The translations under genes and the position numbers were made by a program. This document shows positions 55,347 to 63,893 of a stretch of DNA of 64,000 nucleotides, one piece after another. Positions within the stretch are counted from its first letter, which is position 1. The number at the start of each line of letters is the position of its first letter. Source of the stretch: Flavobacterium sp. N502540 (GTDB taxonomy: Bacteria > Bacteroidota > Bacteroidia > Flavobacteriales > Flavobacteriaceae). The stretch spans positions 3,472,001 through 3,536,000 of the forward strand of contig NZ_CP110012.1 in the NCBI RefSeq assembly GCF_025947365.1, read 5' to 3'. The notes beneath the pieces were generated by a model that did no database searches, was not told the origin of the DNA, and saw nothing but the letters and a program-made list of their open reading frames with translations.

Positions 55347-55925
55347 TTATTTGGTTGAATTCAGAAAATCAATTAGTTGCTGAGTTGCTTTTCCGCGATG
55401 GCCTATGGAATTTTTTACTTCTCGTGGTAATTCAGCAAATGTTTTGGTGTAATTTTCTGGCTGAAAAATTGGATCGTATCCAAAACCCTGATCTCCTGTT
55501 TTTTCCAAAGCGATACTTCCTTTTACAATTCCGGTAAATAAATGCTGTTCTCCTTTTAAGTTTAAAGTAATAACGGTCTTGAACTGGGCGCTGCGGTCCG
55601 ATTGGTCTTTTAAGGCGTCTAAAAGTTTATTCATGTTGTCATCGTCATTGCGTTGCTTGCCGGCATATCGGGCTGAATATACTCCTGGTTCACCATTTAA
55701 AGCAGTTACTTCTAAGCCTGAATCGTCGGCAAAACAATCGTATCCGTATTTTTCCGTTACATAATTGGCTTTCAAAATGGCATTTCCTTCAATAGTGTCT
55801 GCTGTTTCTTCTATGTCTTCAAAACAGCCAATTTCTTCAAGACTTACTATTTTTATGCTTTCAGGAAGAATACTTTGAATCTCCTGGATTTTATTTTTGT
55901 TGTTTGATGCGAATACGATTTTCAT
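55347..55925 (-). CDS. rdgB: Non-canonical purine NTP pyrophosphatase (RdgB/HAM1)
   Basis: 192 residues with FASNNKNKIQEIQSI (substrate loop) at the start, FADDSGLEVTALNGEPGVYSARYAG (about 68, catalytic Asp region) and GFGYDPIFQPE (about 145), ending NSIGHRGKATQQLIDFL. It hydrolyses ITP, dITP and XTP to the monophosphates, keeping them out of nucleic acids. Its start overlaps the end of the DUF2809 gene by 35 bp, so the two are coupled. Confidence 0.96.
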   Translation of the reverse strand: MKIVFASNNKNKIQEIQSILPESIKIVSLEEIGCFEDIEETADTIEGNAILKANYVTEKYGYDCFADDSGLEVTALNGEPGVYSARYAGKQRNDDDNMNKLLDALKDQSDRSAQFKTVITLNLKGEQHLFTGIVKGSIALEKTGDQGFGYDPIFQPENYTKTFAELPREVKNSIGHRGKATQQLIDFLNSTK

Positions 55926-56304
55926 AGGTAGTATAATTTAGTATAATTTTTTCGATGATAAAAGCAGTTGTAATTCCCAATGTATAGGCAAGAAGATCGC
56001 TCCATAAAAAGCCTTGTCCCAGAACATATCTGCCAAAAAGGGTTTTCCTAAGCGTAATCATCCAATCTGCCTGATAAAGCTGAAGAAATTCTATTCCGTA
56101 GCAAATTATCAATGAAATTATTGCAGTCATGGAGGTTTTTTGGTTAAAAAACAGGATTCTGACTAGTATATACATCATGACGGCATACAGCGCATCTCCA
56201 AAATAGAGCGGAATAATTGCAATTTTTCTGGAGAGAATTCCACAGCAAATTACACAAAGAAATGCAAATAGGTAGTAGATTCTTGGTTTTTTCAATTTTA
56301 ACAT
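55891..56304 (-). CDS. DUF2809 membrane protein
   Basis: 137 residues with four hydrophobic segments (YYLFAFLCVICCGILSRKI, ALYAVMMYILVRILFF, MTAIISLIICYGIEFLQLYQ, LLAYTLGITTAFIIEKII), and the DUF2809/VanZ-like hallmarks YGIEFLQLYQADW and GFLWSDLLAYTLG. Function unknown. The reading frame runs 35 bp into rdgB. Confidence 0.8.
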   Translation of the reverse strand: MLKLKKPRIYYLFAFLCVICCGILSRKIAIIPLYFGDALYAVMMYILVRILFFNQKTSMTAIISLIICYGIEFLQLYQADWMITLRKTLFGRYVLGQGFLWSDLLAYTLGITTAFIIEKIILNYTTYENRIRIKQQK

Positions 56305-56478
56305 GGCATTTTAAGTGAAACAAAGATAAGAATAAGGTGGTAAAATAGTAAGCGTTTGATACAATCGAAAAGTTTAAAGAGGGTTGTTTTCTTCCAGTTT
56401 TAAAAATTAGAGAGATTATTAGTATCTTGAGATGCTTTTAGAGCTTAATGAATTGTAAAAAAAAAATAAAAAAACGGG

Positions 56479-56883
56479 ATGAAGAAAATAATACCAACCT
56501 TATTTGCTGCGGCCTTAGTAATGTCATTGGTTAGTTGTAAAAATACAAAGCAAAAACTTCAGGAATATGTAGTTACCTATAATAAGAGTACAGCTAAGAG
56601 TTTTCATGAAGAAAATATTACGCTTACTACGGCAAGAGGTTATCTTGAAGATGATAAAATTGAATTGAGGTTTGAAACCAATTTAAAAGAAAATGAATCT
56701 AATAAATCGGCAGCTGTTTCGTCATTTCCAATTTTGTTGAAAAAGATGATAAAAGAGAATAAAATTCCTCAGGAATTGATTGAAGAAGGTGTGAGGTTTG
56801 ATACTTACTTTTTGGCTGATGATAATACGGTTTTGGCAAAAGAGGTTATAAATAAAGAAGCCCTTCCGAATTTATTAAAATAA
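56479..56883 (+). CDS. Putative lipoprotein, unknown
   Basis: 134 residues; lipoprotein signal MKKIIPTLFAAALVMSLVSC with the lipobox Cys at 20, then a small charged domain (LQEYVVTYNKSTAKSFHEEN, FETNLKENESNKSAAVSSFP, LIEEGVRFDTYFLADDN). No family recognised. It stands alone between divergent and convergent neighbours. Confidence 0.65.
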   Translation: MKKIIPTLFAAALVMSLVSCKNTKQKLQEYVVTYNKSTAKSFHEENITLTTARGYLEDDKIELRFETNLKENESNKSAAVSSFPILLKKMIKENKIPQELIEEGVRFDTYFLADDNTVLAKEVINKEALPNLLK

Positions 56884-56934
56884 TAACATTAGTGGATAGG
56901 GCTTTTATTTCTTTATAATTATAAACTTTTGTTT

Positions 56935-57408
56935 TTAGAGGTACATTAGATATACTCTGATTTTGCTATTGTCATAGTTGTAGGTACCATCTTCGTTTCT
57001 TGGGCCAAGAACAGAGGGAAGATTCACTTCAAAGGTCCAGCTTGCTCCAAGTGTTAATCCGTTAACGGCACGAATTTGAGTTCCTCCGGCTCCTAATGCA
57101 AAATGAAAGAAGCCACTTGAATTGATACGATAAAAGCCGACGGCAGTTCCGGCAGGAATTGTTTCGCCTGTCCACTCTCTCTGTGTGGTGAATTTCTCCA
57201 CCCAGTGTTTACCTGTAGTGGTTTCCATTTCACGGAATGAAATTTTTGTGGGATGTAGTAAATATTGAACATATGCAACGGTTTCGTAGCAAACACCATT
57301 AATGTATTCTGAAACATTTTTAAATCCGTGAATAAAATCATTTGCCAGATTTTCTTTTTGATGGTGATCAAGCATTTCTATGCGGTATCCTTTGGGTGTT
57401 AATAGCAT
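56935..57408 (-). CDS. Uncharacterised protein with possible Cys/His catalytic pair
   Basis: 157 residues, no signal peptide. GVCYETVAYVQYLL (Cys near 39) and GFFHFALGAGGTQIRAVNG (His near 102) have the order and surroundings of NlpC/P60- or papain-like hydrolases: a Cys at the start of a helix and a His on a strand followed by a Gly-rich turn. No further family signature is recognised. Isolated between unrelated genes. A cysteine-hydrolase role is only a guess from the spacing. Confidence 0.6.
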   Translation of the reverse strand: MLLTPKGYRIEMLDHHQKENLANDFIHGFKNVSEYINGVCYETVAYVQYLLHPTKISFREMETTTGKHWVEKFTTQREWTGETIPAGTAVGFYRINSSGFFHFALGAGGTQIRAVNGLTLGASWTFEVNLPSVLGPRNEDGTYNYDNSKIRVYLMYL

Positions 57409-57527
57409 TGATTAAATTGTTTAGTTGATTAAAAGATTAACGATTTGTCTTAGTGGTTAAATAAGTTAATATCTATACAAATGTAATAAAAAAGCTATGT
57501 ATTGATTTTTATTTTATAGGTATTTTT

Positions 57528-59039
57528 TTAATGTTTTGTTACATTTGTTAAGTTGTCCGGGAAATAGTTGTCAGATAAATTGCCAAATTCATCACCCCGC
57601 ATGAAAATATTAATATCGACTTCGCTAAAACTTTTTTTACCCGCTGCCGCTAAAAGTTCGTTGGCAGAATGTAAGGTGTTTTTATGAAAATGATACACAC
57701 GATCGGATTTGTCGGTTACCACCAGGCCTTTCATGAGCATTTTGTTTTGAGTGGCTACTCCGGTCGGACATTCGTTATTGTGACAACGCAATGCCTGAAT
57801 ACAGCCTAATGAAAACATGAAACCACGCGCGCTATTGCACATATCAGCACCCAAAGCTATTGCATGGAGAATGGAATAGCCGGAAATGATTTTCCCGCTT
57901 CCAATAATGCGGATTTTATCGCGAATGTTTAAGCCAACTAGTGTTTTGTTTACAAATATTAGTGCAGGTTCAAACGGCATTCCCACGCCATCGGCAAACT
58001 CTAAAGGAGCAGCTCCGGTACCTCCTTCAGCACCATCAACTGTAATAAAGTCAGGGAAAATATTTTCGGTAATCATTTCGTGGCAAATAGCTTCAAATTC
58101 TGCAGTATTTCCAATACATAATTTAAAACCGATAGGTTTCCCGTTCGATAGTTCACGCAGTTGTGCTACAAACCGAATAAGACCTTTACTGTCTGAAAAT
58201 GCGTGATGTCCGGGAGGAGAAAGAATGGTGGTGTGAGCCTTAACACCTCTGATTTTGGCAATTTGTTCAGTGTTTTTTGCTGCCGGAAGTACACCTCCAT
58301 GCCCTGGTTTTGCTCCTTGTGAAAGCTTAATTTCGATCATTTTTACATTAGGCAGATTGGCTTTTTCGGAGAACTTTTCAGGACTGAAGTTGCCTTCAGC
58401 ATCCCTGCAGCCAAAATATCCGGTACCAATTTGCCAGGTGATATCGCCGCCGCCTGCAAGATGAAATTCGGTTAAACCGCCTTCTCCTGTATTCTGATAG
58501 AAATTTCCTTTTTTTGCACCAATATTTATGGCACGAACAGCATTTTCACTTAGCGAACCGAAACTCATTGCCGAAACATTAAATAGTGAGGCCAGATATG
58601 GTTGCTTGCAGTCTTTTCCGCCCACCAGTACACGAGGTAATTCCTCATTAACTTTTGCAGGAAAAATAGAGTGTTTTATTCCTTCGTAACTATCATGATT
58701 CAGATTTTGCTGCGTTCCGAAGGGTGTATTTGAATCGATGTTTTTAGCTCTCTGATATACCATAGAGCGCTGGTTTCTGGAGAATGGTTTTCCATCAGTT
58801 GATCGTTCAATAAAATACTGTTGGATTTCGGGAGCAATCATTTCAAATAAATATCTGAAATAGCCCAAAACCGGAAAGTTTCTTAAAATCGCATGTTTTT
58901 TTTGAGTCGCGTTGTAAATACCTACCACTAATAATATAGGTAGAATAATTACCAGTAAAAAACCTCGTTTTGTGTAAAGATAAATTGCTAAAACAATTAG
59001 AAACAATAAGAATCCATAGATGAAGAATTTTTTTCTCAT
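57528..59039 (-). CDS. Membrane-anchored FMN-binding glutamate-synthase-family protein
   Basis: 503 residues. Two N-terminal hydrophobic segments (FFIYGFLLFLIVLAIYLYT, FLLVIILPILLVVGIYNAT) precede a glutamate-synthase central/FMN domain: AMSFGSLSENAVRAINIGAK, NTGEGGLTEFHLAGGGDITWQIG, GYFGC, SQGAKPGHGGVLPAAK, ITVDGAEGGTGAAPLEF, IIGSGKIISGYSI and the cluster-binding GCIQALRCHNNECPTGVATQ (C-x5-C-x4-C, as in the 3Fe-4S site of GltB). There is no glutaminase domain. Stand-alone members are labelled FMN-binding glutamate synthase family; electron acceptor and substrate are not known. Confidence 0.92.
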   Translation of the reverse strand: MRKKFFIYGFLLFLIVLAIYLYTKRGFLLVIILPILLVVGIYNATQKKHAILRNFPVLGYFRYLFEMIAPEIQQYFIERSTDGKPFSRNQRSMVYQRAKNIDSNTPFGTQQNLNHDSYEGIKHSIFPAKVNEELPRVLVGGKDCKQPYLASLFNVSAMSFGSLSENAVRAINIGAKKGNFYQNTGEGGLTEFHLAGGGDITWQIGTGYFGCRDAEGNFSPEKFSEKANLPNVKMIEIKLSQGAKPGHGGVLPAAKNTEQIAKIRGVKAHTTILSPPGHHAFSDSKGLIRFVAQLRELSNGKPIGFKLCIGNTAEFEAICHEMITENIFPDFITVDGAEGGTGAAPLEFADGVGMPFEPALIFVNKTLVGLNIRDKIRIIGSGKIISGYSILHAIALGADMCNSARGFMFSLGCIQALRCHNNECPTGVATQNKMLMKGLVVTDKSDRVYHFHKNTLHSANELLAAAGKKSFSEVDINIFMRGDEFGNLSDNYFPDNLTNVTKH

Positions 59040-59072
59040 GTTTACAAGTATTTAAAGAGTAATAATTTATAA

Positions 59073-59855
59073 TCAATTGAATCTCAGGCGTACATAAACG
59101 TGCTTAATTCCTTTTTTATCCGATTCTCTTTCGTCGATTTCAAGAATATCGGTCAGTGATTTTAGCATAGGGGTAAGTTTCGAAAAGCCATAGTTTCGAG
59201 GGTCAAACTCTGGTTTTTTCTTTACAATAAGATTTCCAACATCTCCTAAAAATGCCCAGCCATCGTCGTCTTCAATATCTTCAATGGTAGCTTCGATAAG
59301 GTCAATGGTTTGTTTGTCAATTTTATGTAGTGCTTTTTCAGCCGGTTTTTCGGCCGGTTTTTTAGTGTCGGTTGTAGTTGCGACTTTGGGTTTCTTCTTT
59401 TGAATGGCTCCGTCCAGAACTTCAATATATATAAATCTGTCGCAGGCCACAATAAAAGAATTAGGGGTTTTCTTTTCGCCAATCCCAATTACTTTCATGC
59501 CGGACTCCCTTAATCTTATCGCAAGACGTGTAAAATCACTGTCACTGGAAACAATGCAAAAGCCGTCCAGTTTTCCGGAATAAAGTAAGTCCATTGCATC
59601 AATTATAAGGGCAGAATCAGAAGAATTTTTTCCAACGGTATAGCTGTATTGCTGAATAGGGGTAATGGCGTGTTCCAGTAAAACCCCCTTCCAGCCATTT
59701 GAGTTTGGTTTTGTCCAGTCGGCATAAATGCGTTTAGTGGTAGGGGTTCCAAACTTTGCAATTTCTTCCATCATTCCTTTTACATTGCTGTAAGGTACAT
59801 TGTCAGCATCAATAAGAACAGCGAGTTTTAGATCTTTTGAAGTGCTTAAAGCCAT
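59073..59855 (-). CDS. NYN-domain ribonuclease-like protein with OST-HTH/LOTUS domain
   Basis: 260 residues. The NYN (PIN-like) domain has acidic residues in VLIDADNVPYSN (residue 14 region), DSALIIDAMDLLYSG and IVSSDSDFTRLAIRLRESG; a Lys/Pro-rich linker (about 155-180) is followed by an OST-HTH/LOTUS-like winged helix (DDGWAFLGDVGNLIVKK, YGFSKLTPMLKSL). NYN-LOTUS proteins are RNA-binding or RNase-like; the target RNA is unknown. Single gene. Confidence 0.9.
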   Translation of the reverse strand: MALSTSKDLKLAVLIDADNVPYSNVKGMMEEIAKFGTPTTKRIYADWTKPNSNGWKGVLLEHAITPIQQYSYTVGKNSSDSALIIDAMDLLYSGKLDGFCIVSSDSDFTRLAIRLRESGMKVIGIGEKKTPNSFIVACDRFIYIEVLDGAIQKKKPKVATTTDTKKPAEKPAEKALHKIDKQTIDLIEATIEDIEDDDGWAFLGDVGNLIVKKKPEFDPRNYGFSKLTPMLKSLTDILEIDERESDKKGIKHVYVRLRFN

Positions 59856-60096
59856 TATTTTGGTTTTAGTATTTGTAATTCATTTTTTTAAATGCCCTTT
59901 AAAATTAATAAAAATAAAATGATTGAGGTATTTTTGGTTATATTTATAACTGGTATAAATTGCAGTTTTTTCAAGATGTACTATTTTTTGTTAAGAAAAG
60001 TAGTGTTTAATTAATGGTTTTGTGGTGAAATTTTATCAAAGAACAATTTTGGTCAGAATCATTTTTAAATTATTATGATAGCACAGAATAAATATT

Positions 60097-60104
60097 TATT
60101 TTTG
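60097..60104 (+). promoter_or_regulatory. -7 element TATTTTTG of the acyltransferase/SPT-like gene
   Basis: Perfect TAnnTTTG 39 bp upstream of the ATG; -33 not clear. Confidence 0.42.
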
Positions 60105-60143
60105 CACCCTGTATAAAATAAAAATATTACTACACAATATATT

Positions 60144-61403
60144 ATGGTAAAAGATTTATTCGAAAGAATTCAGGACAATAAAGGACCATTAGGAAAATGG
60201 GCTTCTCAGGCAGAAGGTTATTATGTTTTCCCAAAGTTAGAAGGAGAGTTGGGTCCTAGAATGACATTTCACGGAAAAAATATTCTAAACTGGAGTTTAA
60301 ATGATTATTTAGGTTTGGCTAATCATCCTGAGGTTCGTAAGGCAGATACTGATGCAGCAGCTCAATATGGAGCGGCATATCCTATGGGAGCTCGTATGAT
60401 GTCCGGACACACTACTTATCATGAGCAATTAGAAAATGAATTGGCTTCTTTTGTAATGAAAGAATCGGCTTATTTGTTGAACTTCGGATATCAGGGAATG
60501 GTTTCGATCATAGATGCTTTAGTTACTAAAAATGATATTATTGTATACGATGTAGATTCGCACGCTTGTATTATTGATGGTGTTCGTTTACACATGGGAA
60601 AACGTTTTACTTACAAGCACAATGATCTTGAAAGCATGGAGAAAAATCTTCAACGTGCTACAAAAATGGCTCAGGAAACGGGTGGAGGTATTTTATTCAT
60701 TACCGAAGGTGTTTTTGGAATGCGTGGACAACAAGGAAAATTGAAAGAAATTGTTGCCATGAAAGAAAAATACAATTTCCGTTTGTTAGTTGATGATGCA
60801 CATGGTTTTGGTACACTTGGTAAAACAGGAGCCGGAGCAGGTGAGGAGCAGGGAGTTCAGGATGAAATTGATGTTTACTTCTCTACTTTTGCAAAATCTA
60901 TGGCTAATATCGGAGCTTTCGTAGCGGCTGATAAAACTGTAATTGATTACTTAAAATATAACTTACGTTCGCAAATGTTTGCTAAAGCATTGCCAATGAT
61001 CCAAACTATTGGTTCATTGAAACGTTTGGAGTTGTTGCGTAATTCGTCTGAAATTAAAGATAAACTTTGGGAGAATGTAAACGCGTTGCAAAACGGTTTA
61101 AAAGAAAAAGGGTTTAATATTGGAGATACTAATACCTGTATTACTCCGGTTTACCTGGAAGGAAGTATTCCTGAAGCAATGGTAATGGTAAACGATTTAA
61201 GAGAGAATTATGGTATTTTCCTTTCTATTGTTGTTTATCCGGTAATTCCAAAAGGGATTATTTTGTTGAGAATGATTCCAACAGCTTCTCATACATTAGC
61301 TGATATTGATGAAACGTTAACTGCTTTTGAAGCCATTCGTGAAAAATTAGTAAACGGAACTTATAAAGAAATTGCAGAACGCACTACGGTTGATGTTTCG
61401 TAA
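60144..61403 (+). CDS. Serine palmitoyltransferase / cysteate acyltransferase-like PLP enzyme (alpha-oxoamine synthase family)
   Basis: 419 residues, alpha-oxoamine synthase fold. PLP features: NWSLNDYLGLANHPEV, GYQGMVSIIDAL, DSHACIIDGVRLH (His stacking PLP, about 145), VDDAHGFGTLG (Asp/His) and the Schiff-base Lys in YFSTFAKSMANIGAFVA (about 250; usually ..TFSKSL..GG). It condenses an amino acid with acyl-CoA/ACP and loses CO2. In Bacteroidota such proteins make sphingolipids (serine) or capnine-type sulfonolipids (cysteate); a Flavobacterium relative is, as I recall, the cysteate enzyme linked to gliding. Which substrate applies here cannot be told by eye. Confidence 0.85.
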   Translation: MVKDLFERIQDNKGPLGKWASQAEGYYVFPKLEGELGPRMTFHGKNILNWSLNDYLGLANHPEVRKADTDAAAQYGAAYPMGARMMSGHTTYHEQLENELASFVMKESAYLLNFGYQGMVSIIDALVTKNDIIVYDVDSHACIIDGVRLHMGKRFTYKHNDLESMEKNLQRATKMAQETGGGILFITEGVFGMRGQQGKLKEIVAMKEKYNFRLLVDDAHGFGTLGKTGAGAGEEQGVQDEIDVYFSTFAKSMANIGAFVAADKTVIDYLKYNLRSQMFAKALPMIQTIGSLKRLELLRNSSEIKDKLWENVNALQNGLKEKGFNIGDTNTCITPVYLEGSIPEAMVMVNDLRENYGIFLSIVVYPVIPKGIILLRMIPTASHTLADIDETLTAFEAIREKLVNGTYKEIAERTTVDVS

Positions 61404-61446
61404 AAACTTAAAGAAATAAATTCCTGATATGGGAATTATATAAAAG

Positions 61447-61479
61447 AATCCATTCGTTATACGAGTGGATTTTTTTTAT
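61447..61479 (+). terminator. Rho-independent terminator after the SPT-like gene
   Basis: AATCCATTCG (61447-61456) pairs with CGAGTGGATT (61462-61471), followed by T7. Almost the same hairpin as at 62030. Confidence 0.85.
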
Positions 61480-61520
61480 TTGGGTTACTTTTATCATTGA
61501 AAATCAGTAAAATAAAAGTT

Positions 61521-62003
61521 ATGAAAAAAGTAATAGTTATATTCGCTGTCATGTTCACTGTTTTTATTTCCTGCAAGAAAACAACCAATACCGATCCGGT
61601 ACAAATTGCACCAAATCCTCCGAAAGAAGCTGAAGCTGCTGAACCGGCAGGAGATCAGTGTTATGCCTCACGAACAAGTAACAGCGTGACCGAGATGAGT
61701 TTTAATGTCAATTCTCATCAGGAAGTAAACGGGAAACTAAGTTATAACATATCAGGAAAGGATAAAAACGAAGGAACTTTGATTGGTAATATGAAAGGAG
61801 ATACGCTAATTGCAGATTATACTTTCATGTCTGAAGGCGTTTCCTCTGTCAGAGAAGTTGCGTTTTTGAAAAAAGACGGAACTTTTATAGAAGGTTATGG
61901 AGATGTAGTAGAAGCAAATGGGAAGTTCTCTTTTAAAGATAAAAAGCAGTTGAAATTTGATCAGAAAAATGTCCTGACTAAAGTAGATTGCAAAGCGGAG
62001 TAA
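61521..62003 (+). CDS. Putative lipoprotein, unknown
   Basis: From the ATG at 61521, 160 residues: MKKVIVIFAVMFTVFISC (lipobox) then a Pro/Glu/Ala-rich linker (QIAPNPPKEAEAAEPAGDQ) and a small domain with CYASRTSNSVTEMSFN, VNGKLSYNISGKDKNEG and a closing LTKVDC. Two Cys (about 48 and near the end) may form a disulfide. A TTG start 24 bp upstream is less likely. Flanked on both sides by near-identical terminators. Confidence 0.7.
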   Translation: MKKVIVIFAVMFTVFISCKKTTNTDPVQIAPNPPKEAEAAEPAGDQCYASRTSNSVTEMSFNVNSHQEVNGKLSYNISGKDKNEGTLIGNMKGDTLIADYTFMSEGVSSVREVAFLKKDGTFIEGYGDVVEANGKFSFKDKKQLKFDQKNVLTKVDCKAE

Positions 62004-62029
62004 GCTCTGATTGTATTAAAAAGTAAAAA

Positions 62030-62059
62030 AATCCATTCGTGTAACGAATGGATTTTTTT
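62030..62059 (+). terminator. Rho-independent terminator
   Basis: AATCCATTCGT and ACGAATGGATT form an 11-bp perfect stem around 62030-62053, followed by T6-T7. Confidence 0.87.
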
Positions 62060-62099
62060 ATGGGTAAAATTGTTAACTGCAACTGATGCTGAAAACTAT

Positions 62100-63218
62100 T
62101 TACAAGTATTTTAAATACGTTTTTCTCTGGCAGTGTACTTTTGGGTCAAAATTCTTCCAAAGTAAATGAATGGCTGTATTGTCAGCTAATTCAGGTGTTC
62201 TGATACAATTTTGAATTCCTTTTTCTGAAAATGTCTTGTAATATTCATCAAAAATAATAGCGGTAACTCCTTTATTTTGATAGTCCGGATGAACTCCAAT
62301 TAGATAGAAAACAACATCTTTACTCTTTTTACGCGCTTTTAGTAAATGAATAAATCCAAAAGGAAATAATTTTCCTTTTGCTTTTTGTAAAGCTTCGGAA
62401 AAGCTTGGCATAACAATACTAAAGGCCACCAGATTATCATCTTTGTCCACGACAAATTTGATGTATTCGGGATTGATAAAACTGATATATTTCTTTTTGA
62501 AGTATTCTTTTTGAACATCTGAAATGGCAACAAACGAAGCTAATTTGGCGTAAGAATCATTAAACAAATCAAACATTTTGTCGACATGCGGCATAATGTC
62601 CTTAGTTTTAGTAAAAGTTAAGGCACGTAAGCCGTATCTTTTTTTGATAAGTTCCTGTGCTTTAAGGAAAAACTCAGGTTTCACATTTGAAAAAGGAAAA
62701 ATACTTTCGATGTATTCTTTTTCAACCTGAAATCCTAATTGTTCAAAATGTGTTACATAATAAGGATGGTTGTACCATGTAATCATAGTTCCTAATTGAT
62801 CATAACCAGCTGTAAGAACCCCAACTTTGTCCAGATTTGAGAATCCCATGGGACCTTCAACGTGCTCCAGATTGTGTTTTTTTCCTAATTCGTAAACTTT
62901 GTCCAACAAGGCCTTTGTGACTTCGATGTCGTCTATTGCATCAAACCATCCAAATCGAACTTTTCTTTTATGTTGGTCATTTACCTCAGACCAGTTGATG
63001 ATAGCCGTAATTCGTCCTACTATTTCATTGTTTCTGTAAGCCAGATAAAAATAGGCTTCGGCATTGTCAAAAGCAGGATTTTTAGTTTTGTCAAATGACT
63101 CTAATTCATCTGCTACAATAGGGGGAACCCAGTAGGCATTGTCTTTGTAGATTGAAAACGGAAATTTGATATAGTCAGTTAATTCCTTTTTGGTTATGGC
63201 TTCTTTAATTGTAATCAT
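62100..63218 (-). CDS. GNAT-like N-acetyltransferase protein
   Basis: 372 residues. A GNAT-type fold is suggested at the N-terminal part (YFYLAYRNNEIVGRITAIINW) and again in the C-terminal half (IKFVVDKDDNLVAFSIVMPSF, VFYLIGVHPDYQNKGVTAIIFDEYY, with the acetyl-CoA loop-like HPDYQNKGVTAI near 315), so two GNAT-like halves may be present. A conserved group in Flavobacteria. Acceptor unknown; aminoacyl or lipid acylation is possible. Cytoplasmic; single gene. Confidence 0.78.
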   Translation of the reverse strand: MITIKEAITKKELTDYIKFPFSIYKDNAYWVPPIVADELESFDKTKNPAFDNAEAYFYLAYRNNEIVGRITAIINWSEVNDQHKRKVRFGWFDAIDDIEVTKALLDKVYELGKKHNLEHVEGPMGFSNLDKVGVLTAGYDQLGTMITWYNHPYYVTHFEQLGFQVEKEYIESIFPFSNVKPEFFLKAQELIKKRYGLRALTFTKTKDIMPHVDKMFDLFNDSYAKLASFVAISDVQKEYFKKKYISFINPEYIKFVVDKDDNLVAFSIVMPSFSEALQKAKGKLFPFGFIHLLKARKKSKDVVFYLIGVHPDYQNKGVTAIIFDEYYKTFSEKGIQNCIRTPELADNTAIHLLWKNFDPKVHCQRKTYLKYL

Positions 63219-63344
63219 TAAGATTTTCTTTGTTAAGAATGTTGCTTTAAATAAGGTGCTACGATTTAAGAAACGAATATAGCTATCTTTGAAGTAACAA
63301 AAAAGAATTGTGTAAAAAAAGCCCTGATTAATAAGCTTAGTGGA

Positions 63345-63893
63345 TCATTTGAAAGTGTAGCCGATTCGAAGATGGAGGTCTGCGGTAGTATCTGAAAAAT
63401 TTTTATCCAGATAAAATCTACGTCCAATTCCAATGCCTGTTTCATAATTGAAATTACTATTTCCAATATTTCGCCTAATTCCCCATTTAGGGATTATAGT
63501 AACTTGGTCGTGAATAAAGACATTGTCATGATTAGAAATAACAAACCAATTAGGATGGTAGTCAACCCCTAAAGTAACAAAATTAGCGCTATTATTTGTT
63601 TTTTTATTTTTAGCAGTCCGTTTATTGATATTGTAATACCATCTTGGTTCCAGAGTGATTACGGGAGTTAATACATATTCTGTCTTGCAGCCAGAGCATA
63701 TACAAAAACCACCATCAAAACCAATTTCGGTTCGTAAACTTATTTGATTGAGTAGTCGATGTTCGTGATTGAACCATATTCCCAAAAAGCCGGTTTGTAG
63801 GTTGTAAATGTCTTTTTCTACTCCGGTATTTTGGGATTTGGCTGATAAACAGATTAACAGTGATAATAGAAAGGCGTAATTTATCTTTCTCAT
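63345..63893 (-). CDS. Secreted, probably outer-membrane beta-barrel-like protein
   Basis: 182 residues with signal peptide (AFLLSLLICLSAKSQ). The rest has alternating hydrophobic/polar strands (NQISLRTEIGFDGG, YVLTPVITLEPRWYYNI, FNYETGIGIGRRFYL) and ends LHLRIGYTFK with the C-terminal aromatic of outer-membrane barrels. A small CICSGC cluster (about 68-73) may bind metal or form disulfides. No family name assigned. Confidence 0.68.
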   Translation of the reverse strand: MRKINYAFLLSLLICLSAKSQNTGVEKDIYNLQTGFLGIWFNHEHRLLNQISLRTEIGFDGGFCICSGCKTEYVLTPVITLEPRWYYNINKRTAKNKKTNNSANFVTLGVDYHPNWFVISNHDNVFIHDQVTIIPKWGIRRNIGNSNFNYETGIGIGRRFYLDKNFSDTTADLHLRIGYTFK

